From JAKIYB01 sp964590255 (lineage in GTDB: Bacteria > Armatimonadota > Hebobacteria > CAIYQO01): a stretch of DNA of 64,000 nucleotides. Below are positions 50,997 to 59,419 of this stretch, one piece after another (the stretch's first letter is position 1; each line of letters begins with the position of its first letter). The translations under genes and the position numbers were made by a program. The notes beneath the pieces are model-generated. The model was not told the origin of the DNA and ran no database searches. It was given only the letters and a program-made list of their open reading frames with translations. The stretch is from the NCBI GenBank assembly GCA_964590255.1, contig CAZPYA010000012.1, positions 1-64,000 of the forward strand, read 5' to 3'.

Positions 50997-51085
50997 GTCA
51001 CAGTCTGGAACAGGGCGGGAGCCCGGCCGAGTATAGGTTAACCTTGTTATGCTCGCCGGGCTCCCGCCCTGTTCCAGACTGTGAC
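50997..51085. repeat. 89-bp palindromic element (MITE-like)
   Basis: The arms 50997-51031 and 51051-51085 are inverted repeats, identical over the outer 31 bases, around a 19-bp AT-richer centre. The left arm recurs alone at 50076-50115. Confidence 0.85.
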
Positions 51086-51135
51086 CATCAATCAACCTGG
51101 TGCAGGTGCCGGTGAGGACACCGGCGCTCCCAGGA

Positions 51136-52359
51136 TTACCCCCGCACCACCGCATCCGTCACCTTCGCGACCCGCGCCATCGCCTTCACGTCGTGCACGC
51201 GGACGATATCTGCGCCATTGGCGATGGAGAGGGCCACGGTGGCGGCGGTGCCTTCCAGGCGTTCCTCGGGGGGGAGGTCGCCGAGGAGTTTGCCGATGGT
51301 GGACTTGCGCGAGGTGCCCATGAGTACCGGCTGGCCATACGAGCGCAGCTCGCGCAGGCGGCGGAGCAACTCCAGGTTGTGCTCCACCGTCTTGCCGAAG
51401 CCGAAGCCGGGGTCGAGCACCACCTGGTCGCGCGGCACGCCGGCGGCGACGGCGATGGCGGTCGATTCCTCCAGGTAGGCGCACACTTCGCTCATCAAGT
51501 CGGCGTAGACGGGGTGCTGCTGCATGGTGCGCGGGGTGCCCTGGATATGCATCACCACCACCGGCGTGCACGCCGCGGCGGCGACGGCCGCCATGTCGGG
51601 GTCAAAACGCAGGCCGCTGATGTCGTTGACGATGGTCGCCCCCGCCTCCAGCGCCGCCCGCGCCACCACGCTCTTGTAGGTGTCGACGGAGATGGGCACG
51701 CCCAGCCCCGCCACCGCCCGCACCGCCGGCGCCACCCGCGCCAGCTCTTCCTCCAGCGACACCGCCTCGGCGCCGGGACGAGTGGATTCCCCGCCGATGT
51801 CCAGTATATCGGCGCCGTCGGCGATCATCGCCGCCGCCCGCCGCCGCACGTCGTCCATGCTCCCCGCCAGCCCGTCGCCGCTGAAGGAATCGGGGGTGAC
51901 GTTGAGGATGCCCATGATATAGGTCTTCGCGCCCAGCGGTAGGGTGATCGACCCGCAATACAGCTCGCTCGCGGCGTCGTCGAAGCGCCACAGCGCGTCG
52001 AGCACGGCGTCGGCGGTGGCGGGCAGCCCCCAACCTGATCGGCGCAGCTTCGCGCTGGCGGTAATCAGTTGCGCCTCGGTGCCCAGCAGCACGATGTCCG
52101 TCTCCGCGACTCCGCCGTTGATCGCCTCCGCGTGCAGCGCCGCGTCGCCCCCCACCGCCAGCATCTCCTGCTTGATGGCCAGCGCCGCTCTGGCCGGCAC
52201 CCCCGCTAGCCGCACCAGCCGCGCCGCCCCCTTCGGCGCCATCATCCGCGCGCCATCCGCCGTACAGCCGGTGCGCAGCAACTCGAGCTGCACCGCCTCC
52301 GCCTCGCCCACCACCAGCACGCGCGCGCCGCAGTCCGCCCGTCCGGGGGTTGGAGTCAT
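51136..52359 (-). CDS. folP: dihydropteroate synthase with N-terminal extension
   Basis: In this 407-aa protein the DHPS barrel starts at about residue 147 with MGILNVTPDSFSGDG. DILDIGGESTRPGA, VPISVDTYK, IVNDISGL and LDPGFGFGKTVEHNLELL follow. It joins the pterin pyrophosphate to p-aminobenzoate. The first 140 residues form an extra domain seen in some clostridial and related FolP proteins; its role is unknown. It lies far from folE, folK and folB. The ATG follows GAGAGGA. Confidence 0.94.
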   Translation of the reverse strand: MTPTPGRADCGARVLVVGEAEAVQLELLRTGCTADGARMMAPKGAARLVRLAGVPARAALAIKQEMLAVGGDAALHAEAINGGVAETDIVLLGTEAQLITASAKLRRSGWGLPATADAVLDALWRFDDAASELYCGSITLPLGAKTYIMGILNVTPDSFSGDGLAGSMDDVRRRAAAMIADGADILDIGGESTRPGAEAVSLEEELARVAPAVRAVAGLGVPISVDTYKSVVARAALEAGATIVNDISGLRFDPDMAAVAAAACTPVVVMHIQGTPRTMQQHPVYADLMSEVCAYLEESTAIAVAAGVPRDQVVLDPGFGFGKTVEHNLELLRRLRELRSYGQPVLMGTSRKSTIGKLLGDLPPEERLEGTAATVALSIANGADIVRVHDVKAMARVAKVTDAVVRG

Positions 52360-52390
52360 GGGGTCGCCGTCCTCTCTGAAGCGTCTCTTC

Positions 52391-52440
52391 CCTCTCCCGG
52401 TTCGGGGAGGGGCAGGGGAGGGGTCCGATTACGCAATCCG
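52391..52440 (+). repeat. REP-like element with TCCGATTACGCAATCCG tail
   Basis: CCCTCTCCCGGTTCGGGGAG stem, then G-rich spacer, then the conserved tail. It lies between folP and the TPR gene. Confidence 0.75.
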
Positions 52441-52442
52441 GC

Positions 52443-53711
52443 CTAATGTATTGTCGGCGCCGGCGGCACCGGCAGGCCGGAGCCGTCCTCGTTAAAATCG
52501 AGGGCGAGGAGCATCTGCAGGCTGATGGGGCTCAGCAGGTAGCCGGCCTGGTGCAGCACGGCTTCCGGCCGCAACTGCAGGCACTCGCGGAAGACACTGT
52601 CCAGGCGCAGGCGGGTCAACAGATGCTCGAGCTGGGCGCGGTCGAGGGTGCTGATGGCTTCGGTAGCCATTGCTTTCAGGTCGTGCGGGGCGTCCATGTG
52701 CGGCACGCGCATGAACGCGGCCATCGCCCCGGGGAAATCGCCCAGCGCCTGCAAAATAATCCCCTGCTTGAAGCGGTGGTGCGGTTGCGCCGGGTCCAGC
52801 GCCGTCAGCCGGGTCACCACCGCCAGCGCCTCCGGCAACTGCCCCAGTCGGTAATAGCCCCAGCCCAGCAGGTCCAGCGCCGGCAGGTGGTCGGGGTGCA
52901 CGGTCAGCAGGTGCTGAATGAGCGCGATGGCGTCCTCGCCGAATTCGTCCTGCTGCAACACGTCCAGCAACAGCTCCATGGCGTCCGGATCGTCGGGGTG
53001 GGCGTCCACGTAGGGCGCCAGCATCCGCAGCGCGCTGCCAACCTCGCCCTGCTCGCGCAGGATGCTCGCCAGCGGCAGCAGCACCTCGCGGTCGTCCGGC
53101 GCCAGCGACACCGCGTGGCGCAGCACGCGCAGCGCCTCATCCACGTTCCCCTGGCGGTATTCGATGAAGCCGATTTGCTGCAGGCAGGGCACATAGCCCG
53201 CGTCCAGGGTCAACGCGCGCTCGGCGCAGGCGCGGGCGGCGTCAAAATCGTCGTCGATAAGCGCGATATGCGCCAGCGCGCGCAGGTAATCGGGGTTGTC
53301 CGGCTCCAACTCCAGCGCGTGACGATATGCCTGGTTGGCGTGTGCCAGGTCCTTGCGTTCGCCGTGGGTGAAGCCCAGTTCGGCATAGACGCGCGGGTTG
53401 TCGGGGTCCAGTTCCAGCGCCCGCTGCAATACGGTGAATGCGTCGTCAAAGCGTCCCAGCTCGTTCAAGCAGTATGCCTTCGCCAGCAGCGCGTCGCGGA
53501 ACACGGCCGGCAAGGCCAGCAGGTCGACGCCACGGGGGAAGGGCGAAACGGCGATATGGTACGCCCGCCGGCGGTTGCGCCGCGGCAGCTTGCCCAGCAC
53601 CTTGTCAAAGCAGGCGATGGCATCCTCCAGCGCACCCGCGTCGGCCAACTGCCGCCCGGTCAAATACGCCTGTTGAAATGATTCCAGCTCGTCCCGCCGA
53701 TACTTGGGCAC
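52443..53711 (-). CDS. tetratricopeptide-repeat protein
   Basis: A 422-aa cytoplasmic protein made of about nine TPR units. Examples are AKAYCLNELGRFDDAFTVLQRALELDPDNP, AYRHALELEPDNPDYLRALAHIAL and YRQGNVDEALRVLRHAVSLAPDD. There is no signal or effector domain. It starts with GTG after GGAGG. The partner is unknown. Confidence 0.88.
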   Translation of the reverse strand: MPKYRRDELESFQQAYLTGRQLADAGALEDAIACFDKVLGKLPRRNRRRAYHIAVSPFPRGVDLLALPAVFRDALLAKAYCLNELGRFDDAFTVLQRALELDPDNPRVYAELGFTHGERKDLAHANQAYRHALELEPDNPDYLRALAHIALIDDDFDAARACAERALTLDAGYVPCLQQIGFIEYRQGNVDEALRVLRHAVSLAPDDREVLLPLASILREQGEVGSALRMLAPYVDAHPDDPDAMELLLDVLQQDEFGEDAIALIQHLLTVHPDHLPALDLLGWGYYRLGQLPEALAVVTRLTALDPAQPHHRFKQGIILQALGDFPGAMAAFMRVPHMDAPHDLKAMATEAISTLDRAQLEHLLTRLRLDSVFRECLQLRPEAVLHQAGYLLSPISLQMLLALDFNEDGSGLPVPPAPTIH

Positions 53712-53856
53712 TCGCGTCTATCCTCCACCACCCATGAATTTCGCCGCCGCCGGCATGCCTCCTGCCGGGCGATGACGGTGTTTTGGCAGGTTTTCGTGAC
53801 GGGGTGGGGGTGAAGGTGGACAGAAAGAGCGAGAGATGACATATTGATCTGTCACT

Positions 53857-54075
53857 CGGCCCCCCTCCCCGGCCCTCCCCCCGTCCTCTCCGCTTCGCTA
53901 TGCGGACAGGGGGAGGGAGTCTATGGCTTCTCCCTCCCCCTGTGCACGCAGGGCACGGGGGGAGGGTCGGGGAGGGGGGCCGATTCGGCAATCCGTGATC
54001 GTTCTATCGCTTTCCTTCCTTGCGCAGCGCAGCGGAGCGGGGGAGGGACAGGGGTGGGGGCCGATAACCAGTGAA
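53857..54075. repeat. composite array of REP-like elements
   Basis: Several C-rich and G-rich stems in both orientations are packed here. One ends GGGGGGCCGATTCGGCAATC and another GTGGGGGCCGATAACC. With flanking sequence they fill the gene-free stretch 53712-54152. Confidence 0.75.
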
Positions 54076-54152
54076 GCGCATGTCCTACCGTGATGCATCT
54101 GGGAGCAGGGGGTAAGGTCCGTGTAAAGGTGCCGGCATCGAACCCCAGTTGC

Positions 54153-55418
54153 TCACCATCGAAACAGCACACACGCCCCCCGCGTGCCGTCAAAGATATT
54201 GATCACATACCCGTGCCCATCGGGCGAGGGGAACCACCAGTAGTTTTCGACGGAAAGATCGAGATCGGAGACCCAGTTGTCGATGTCGACCTTGAGCAAG
54301 GCGCGGAGCTTGCCGGGGCGCTCGTAGAGGCCGAGGAAGTCGGCATTGGCGGGGTTTGGGAAGTTTTCCAGGCCGGGAATCTGCTGCAGCGCCTCTACCA
54401 GGCGCGATACGGCGGCGTCCTGGCCGGGTGAAAAGTGCGCCAGCGCCCAGCGGCCGTCCATGGTGGCGTCGCCCCCCTGGCACGGCCCCGGCGTGGTCAG
54501 CGTCCACTGGTCGCCGGTAGACGGCGCATACACCCGCCCTTGCTTGCCTTGTGATTGAAACACCCACACCCCGCCGGGGGTAATCGTGTCGGTGGCCCAT
54601 TTCCCATGGCCGGGGAGGGGACCGCCAATCCCGTAGATTTTCCCGTCGGAGAGAAACCTGCCGCCGCACAGCAGGTCGGGAATGGCGCCGTATGGGGGGT
54701 AGCTTTCTGTGCTGATCGGTGCGGAGAGGACCGTGCGTTTCGTGGTGAGAATGCGGTCATCGCGGATCGTGACGGCAGCGGTATGGGTTGCGGGGAAAAT
54801 CATGGTCGCGGCATGGCGGCCATCCGGCGCCACCATCACCCACCCGAACGGCAGGCCGCTGGTGCGGGGTTCTAGGTTCCCTCTGGCAGCGATTTTCGTG
54901 CCGTCGATGAGCACCGCCGCGTTGTTCGGATCTTGCGACCACACCATCACCCGGTTGTCATTGAGCACGCGGATGCCGTATTCACAGTTGCGGGTCTGGG
55001 TCAACATCATGCGGTGAAATATTTGTACGCCGTCGCGCCAGATGGTTACCCGCGTCCCCTGACGATGCCATTCATTGGTCGCAAACACGTCACCGTGTTC
55101 GCCGATGCTCCAGAGATCGCCACACGCATCCGCCATGGCCGAACTGGATACCGTTGACCGCACCCGCCACTTCTCCGCCCCCGTCGTCCAGTCGCGCAGC
55201 ACGAAGGCGTCGCCAGCCTCGATGGTCAGGTACCCCTGCCGGCACGGCACAAGGGTGATATGCGCGGTGGTGGAGCGGGCGACGCGGTGGTAGCTCTTCG
55301 GCAGGGTGGACCACCACCAGCCGATCAACAGCAGCAACGCCAGCGGAAACAGCAGGCGCCACCACCGGCGGCGCGGCCGTTTCGCGGGGGATATGCTGGG
55401 GTGAGTCGTCACATCCAT
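54153..55418 (-). CDS. membrane-anchored beta-propeller-like protein
   Basis: The 421-aa protein has a basic N-terminus, one membrane helix (RLLFPLALLLLIGWWW, about 21-36) and a large extracytoplasmic region. Repeated motifs of the type CGDLWSIGEHGDVFATN, GWVMVAPDGRHAATMIF and WWFPSPDGHGYVINIFDG suggest a WD40/YVTN-like propeller. No enzyme motif is seen. The architecture resembles the 589-aa protein at 4830. The ATG is 3 nt from the predicted transcription start. Confidence 0.7.
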   Translation of the reverse strand: MDVTTHPSISPAKRPRRRWWRLLFPLALLLLIGWWWSTLPKSYHRVARSTTAHITLVPCRQGYLTIEAGDAFVLRDWTTGAEKWRVRSTVSSSAMADACGDLWSIGEHGDVFATNEWHRQGTRVTIWRDGVQIFHRMMLTQTRNCEYGIRVLNDNRVMVWSQDPNNAAVLIDGTKIAARGNLEPRTSGLPFGWVMVAPDGRHAATMIFPATHTAAVTIRDDRILTTKRTVLSAPISTESYPPYGAIPDLLCGGRFLSDGKIYGIGGPLPGHGKWATDTITPGGVWVFQSQGKQGRVYAPSTGDQWTLTTPGPCQGGDATMDGRWALAHFSPGQDAAVSRLVEALQQIPGLENFPNPANADFLGLYERPGKLRALLKVDIDNWVSDLDLSVENYWWFPSPDGHGYVINIFDGTRGACVLFRW

Positions 55419-55427
55419 GGTACCTCT

Positions 55428-55433
55428 ATTGTA
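55428..55433 (-). promoter_or_regulatory. extended -10 of the propeller-like gene
   Basis: TGCTACAAT on the minus strand puts the start near 55421, with the ATG at 55418. Confidence 0.5.
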
Positions 55434-55453
55434 GCATACCGGCGCGGGCGGCG

Positions 55454-55732
55454 TTACCCCCCGTTGGGCAACCGCAATACCTTAGCCTCCAACTCCTCCT
55501 GCGTCAGCCCGGCCACCGCTACGCGCTTCACCCGCGCGGTGGCGCCGGCGACGATCGTTAGCCGCGATTTCGGCACGCCCAGCGCCTTGCTCAGTGTCTC
55601 GATCACCGCTGCGTTGGCCGCGCCCTCGGCCGGCGGGGCGGTCACCCGCACCAGTACGCCCTCCGGTCCGCGCGTGGCACTGGCGCGCGGCGACTTCGGC
55701 TTCACGGTGATGGTCAGCATGGCATCCGGCAT
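55454..55732 (-). CDS. DUF167/YggU family protein
   Basis: A 92-aa protein with the family pattern LTITVKPKSPR, GVLVRVTAPPAEGAANAAVIETLSKALGVPKSRLTIVAGATARVKRVAVAGL. YggU proteins are small alpha/beta folds of unknown function. The start at 55732 coincides with the predicted +1. Met5 is an alternative start. Confidence 0.88.
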   Translation of the reverse strand: MPDAMLTITVKPKSPRASATRGPEGVLVRVTAPPAEGAANAAVIETLSKALGVPKSRLTIVAGATARVKRVAVAGLTQEELEAKVLRLPNGG

Positions 55733-55738
55733 ACCGGT

Positions 55739-55744
55739 AGTATA
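55739..55744 (-). promoter_or_regulatory. -10 box placing +1 on the DUF167 ATG
   Basis: TATACT ends 6 nt before the ATG at 55732, so +1 is expected exactly at the A. The -35 is weak and there is no ribosome binding site. Confidence 0.5.
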
Positions 55745-55808
55745 GCGCCTCCCTGCCGGCAGGGGAACCCGCCCGGGGAGCGAATTCAGGAGGAAAGGGA
55801 GACTCGTC

Positions 55809-58800
55809 ATGCGCTATATTCCGCTGCTGCTCTTCGCCCTCCTCGCCGGCGCCGCCTTCGGCAAGCCGCTGGCGACCTTCACCGTCACCGATAACCTGCA
55901 CCACCGCTGGACGGATGAGGTGGTTAGCTTCGATTTCGACGTGAAGACCTCCGCGAAACAGCTCACGCTGGCGGACACAGACGGTCGACCGCTGCCATGC
56001 GCCGTCACGAACCTGACGCGCAAAAACGGCAGGGCGCGGGGGCGTATCACCACCGTGGTGAGCCTGGAGCCGGAGCGAACGCTAACGTTGTTGCTGCAGC
56101 CGGGCGCGCCACCGGCCACCCCCATAACAATCCGCGAATCCGCCGGCACAGTGGCGCTGGTCAACGACCGCATCGCCGTCACGCTGCCGCGCCTGCCGGG
56201 CAAGCTGGCAACCCCGATCCCGCTGGCGAAACTGCCCGCGCCAGTGCAGAGTATCGGCCGCGAGGGTCAGCACGGTGCTGGCATGTGGCAGGGAGCGGAG
56301 GCGCTGCTGGTCAAGGAGGCGACCACCCGCGTCGTGCGGCGGGATGCCATCCAGGCAACCGTCGAACAGCGCTACCTGCTGGTCGATGGCCGCGATTATA
56401 AAATGACCGTCCAACTCTCCTTGCGACAGGACGCCGCGCTCATCACCGAAGACTCGACCATTCACGCGCCCGACGCCGGTTTCCGCTTCGACTTTACGCC
56501 CAATTTGCAGCCGAAGCGCATCCTCTGGCACAACCAGTGGAAGAGCACGCCGCGCGCGAAAACCTGGGAGCAGGTCGACACCGATATGACAACCCTCGAC
56601 ACGCCCACCGCACTCTGCTATTTGCGTCCGTGGAGCTTCTGGTGGGACGGCGACATCACTCCCTGGGCGGGGTTCTACGCGCCCGCTGGCCATCTCGTCG
56701 GCGTCATCATGTTGCGGCCGTCGCGCTGGTCGCCGTACGGGTCGGAGAGTTTTGCCAGGACGCAGATGACCGTCACCGCCGGCGGCGGGCAGGCATATCT
56801 GACCGCGCCGTTCATCGCCGCCGTGAAGGACGCGGCCGGCCAGGAGAAGCCCGTGCCGCTGCATCGCGAATGGGCGTTGACTGTGGGGAAAGCGAACGAA
56901 CGTATTGATGACAAAGGCGTCGCCGCGCTGCGACGCCAACTCCTTAAGTATGGCGAATTCCCGCTGGACGAGGTGAAAGAATACACCCGCTATTTCCCCC
57001 CGAAGCTCGGTCGTGAGCACCCCTTCCTGCTGCTGACGCCCGCCGACCTCGCCCGCACCCGCGCCCAGACGCGCGACCTGCCGGCGGCGAAGGCGGCGCT
57101 GCAGCCGAACGTCGACTACGTGCTGCGCTGCATCGGCACGCGCAACGTGCGCGAGAAATGGGAGGATACGTATGACAACGTCTTCTGGGGCATGGGCCTG
57201 ACCGAGAAGATGCCAGAGGCGTATCTGGCCTCCGATAATCCCGCGCTGGGGTGGGGGATGGTCGCGGCGGCGAAGGGCTACGCGCGCGACCTGCGCAAGC
57301 TGCTGTTGGAAGTGCCCAACCGGCCGGCCATCGGCGCGCAAGGCCCGTGGATGACGGAGAGCATTACCCGGCTGCTCTTCGCCTACGACCTGCTCGTTGA
57401 CACTGATTACTTAACTGAAGATGAGAAGATGGATATCCGCGCCACGCTGGTGCTGGGCGGGGTCTTTCTCAAGCACCCGGACTTCTGGAATGTTGAGCGC
57501 GGCTTGTGCAGCGGCAACCCAAACATGACCGTCGCCATATTGCTGCCACAGGGATTGCTCGGGCTGGGGCTGGAAGGCCACCCGCGCGCGGCCGACTGGC
57601 TGAACGGTGCAGAAGCAGAACTGAAAACCGAGCTGGCGGATTACATCGACGCCAATGGCGCGTGGATCGAATGCCCCGGCTACCAGTCCGCTTCGCTGGA
57701 TGCCATGTTTATCCTCATGCAGGCGCTGCGCAATGGCGCCGGACGCGACTACTTCGCCGATCCGCGCTTCAAAAAGATGATGGATTATTACGGCTTCCTG
57801 CAAACGCCGCCGGACTGGCGCTTCCCACCCAAACGTGCGACGGATGCGCCAGCGAGCATGACTATCCCTACCATCGGCGACACCCCTGCCGGTTTCGTGC
57901 ACTGCTTCAACGGCTGGGTGGCGAAAGTGACGGAACGGACTGACCCCGCCTTCAGCGCGCGTCAGCAGTTCTTCTGGCAGGGGCAGCTTTATAGCCGTTA
58001 CCGCGCCGGGCGCGGCGCGGGCTACCTGCCGGCCATGACCGATTACGCGCTGCCCGCCGCGCCGCCGGTGAGATTCAGCGACGGCTTCCCCGGCTTCGGC
58101 AGCATCCTGCGCACCTCGTGGACCGATCCCAACGCCGCCTACGTGGCGCATCGCACCGGCCCGTATGCGCATCATTATCATAATGACTACGGCTCCATCA
58201 TCTTCTTCGCCAAAGGCGCGCCGCTGGCCATGGATTTCGGCAACCAGTATAACCCCGTGCGCCGCGAGGAGTCGTATTATCACAACCGCGTCAGCTTCGA
58301 CATCGCGTCGTCGCCGCAACACTACGGCGGCTCCGGCGAGTTGGTCGCGGTGCGCACGCTGCCGAAAACGCTCGACTACTCGCATGGGAAAACCACCGGC
58401 AGCGGCGGGCAGATCAGCGATCGCCACTTGCTGCTGGTGAAGTCAGCCGACCCGCTCGGGGCGAATTACCTCGTCATGCGCGACATCAATACCGGCGGTC
58501 CCGCCGGGCAGCGCTTCTACTGGAACCTTTGGTGCCTCGCCACCGGGGTCGAAGGCATCGCGGACGACGGCACCGCCTCCACGCTGCACTTCCCCGGTCA
58601 GCACGTCGCCGATCTCGACATCCATTTCGTGCAGCCGCGGACGGTGAAGGTTGCTCCCGATTTCTGGCAGTGGAAAGCGCATATGAATATCGCCATGGTC
58701 TATGTCGACCAGACGGAGGCGATGCATGGCATACATGCCTGGCAGGACGGGGCGAACGGAGACTTTTTCACTGTGCTGTATCCGCGCGCTAGGGGCGAAG

Positions 58801-59249
58801 GGCCGGCCAACGTGAAGCCGCTGGCCGGCGGCGCCGGGGTGCGCGTGAATCATGCCGAAGGCATCGACTGGTTGCTGTGTTCGCCCGGCGTTCCGGCGGC
58901 GCTGGACGACGGCAGCGTGCACTTGAAAGGCGAGATCGCCCTGGTGCGCAAAGACCCGGATGGCGAGCACTGGCAGGCCGTGCGGCTGGCGGTGATGCGC
59001 GGCGAGGCATCGTGCGACGGCTGGACGCTGCGCAGCGACGGCGCGGCGTCGCTGCGTGCCACCCCCCAATCCATCAGCGGCGAGAGCAGTGGCCCGGCGC
59101 ATGCCGTCGTCATCCGTGTGCCCAAGGACAAGGCGGGCATGCCCGCGTTGCTCGATGGCAAGGCGCTCCCGGTGCGCTGGGAGGGGGATACGGTGACGCT
59201 GGCGCTGCCCGCCGGCGATCATCAGTTCATGCTGGTGATCGAGCGATAA
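55809..59249 (+). CDS. secreted heparinase II/III-like polysaccharide lyase family protein
   Basis: The 1146-aa protein starts with a signal peptide (LLLFALLAGAAFG). A beta-rich N-terminal part (about 20-380) is followed by an alpha/alpha toroid (about 400-720). The heparinase II/III-type beta domain then has AHHYHNDYGSIIFFAKGAPLAMDFGNQYNP, in which His and Tyr act in the lyase family. The protein is much longer than typical 600-700-aa members. Substrate is unknown; an extracellular uronic-acid polysaccharide is likely. The ATG follows AGGAGGAAAGGGAG. Confidence 0.8.
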   Translation: MRYIPLLLFALLAGAAFGKPLATFTVTDNLHHRWTDEVVSFDFDVKTSAKQLTLADTDGRPLPCAVTNLTRKNGRARGRITTVVSLEPERTLTLLLQPGAPPATPITIRESAGTVALVNDRIAVTLPRLPGKLATPIPLAKLPAPVQSIGREGQHGAGMWQGAEALLVKEATTRVVRRDAIQATVEQRYLLVDGRDYKMTVQLSLRQDAALITEDSTIHAPDAGFRFDFTPNLQPKRILWHNQWKSTPRAKTWEQVDTDMTTLDTPTALCYLRPWSFWWDGDITPWAGFYAPAGHLVGVIMLRPSRWSPYGSESFARTQMTVTAGGGQAYLTAPFIAAVKDAAGQEKPVPLHREWALTVGKANERIDDKGVAALRRQLLKYGEFPLDEVKEYTRYFPPKLGREHPFLLLTPADLARTRAQTRDLPAAKAALQPNVDYVLRCIGTRNVREKWEDTYDNVFWGMGLTEKMPEAYLASDNPALGWGMVAAAKGYARDLRKLLLEVPNRPAIGAQGPWMTESITRLLFAYDLLVDTDYLTEDEKMDIRATLVLGGVFLKHPDFWNVERGLCSGNPNMTVAILLPQGLLGLGLEGHPRAADWLNGAEAELKTELADYIDANGAWIECPGYQSASLDAMFILMQALRNGAGRDYFADPRFKKMMDYYGFLQTPPDWRFPPKRATDAPASMTIPTIGDTPAGFVHCFNGWVAKVTERTDPAFSARQQFFWQGQLYSRYRAGRGAGYLPAMTDYALPAAPPVRFSDGFPGFGSILRTSWTDPNAAYVAHRTGPYAHHYHNDYGSIIFFAKGAPLAMDFGNQYNPVRREESYYHNRVSFDIASSPQHYGGSGELVAVRTLPKTLDYSHGKTTGSGGQISDRHLLLVKSADPLGANYLVMRDINTGGPAGQRFYWNLWCLATGVEGIADDGTASTLHFPGQHVADLDIHFVQPRTVKVAPDFWQWKAHMNIAMVYVDQTEAMHGIHAWQDGANGDFFTVLYPRARGEGPANVKPLAGGAGVRVNHAEGIDWLLCSPGVPAALDDGSVHLKGEIALVRKDPDGEHWQAVRLAVMRGEASCDGWTLRSDGAASLRATPQSISGESSGPAHAVVIRVPKDKAGMPALLDGKALPVRWEGDTVTLALPAGDHQFMLVIER

Positions 59250-59277
59250 CTATTGCTGGAATTTTTTACAAAAACAC

Positions 59278-59306
59278 TTGACAAGCACCGGGCAAATTGG
59301 CATACT
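59278..59306 (+). promoter_or_regulatory. promoter of metY
   Basis: TTGACA (59278-59283) and CATACT (59301-59306) are 17 bp apart with a TG before the -10. The leader is about 105 nt. Confidence 0.75.
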
Positions 59307-59314
59307 ACATCTAA

Positions 59315-59404
59315 CCCGATAAGAATACAAAGAATTAATCGGGAAGCGGGAAATCGTTCCCGGTGTTTATCAAGGCGGACATAGCGCCATACGGTGTTTA
59401 TCAA
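59315..59404 (+). promoter_or_regulatory. metY leader with alternative hairpins and a 13-bp direct repeat
   Basis: CCCGAT (59315-59320) can pair with ATCGGG (59338-59343). TTCCCG (59357-59362) can pair with CGGGAA at 59347 or at 59340, the latter excluding the first stem. CGGTGTTTATCAA occurs at 59361-59373 and 59392-59404, 31 bp apart. Confidence 0.45.
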
Positions 59405-59419
59405 CAGAAGGAGCAGACA

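Noticed and set aside
53857..54075. CRISPR array in the G-rich repeat cluster
   Set aside because: Units are palindromes of unequal length in both orientations with no regular spacers, and there are no cas genes.
59307..59419. SAM riboswitch before metY
   Set aside because: Neither the SAM-I core nor the SAM-II pseudoknot sequence was found.
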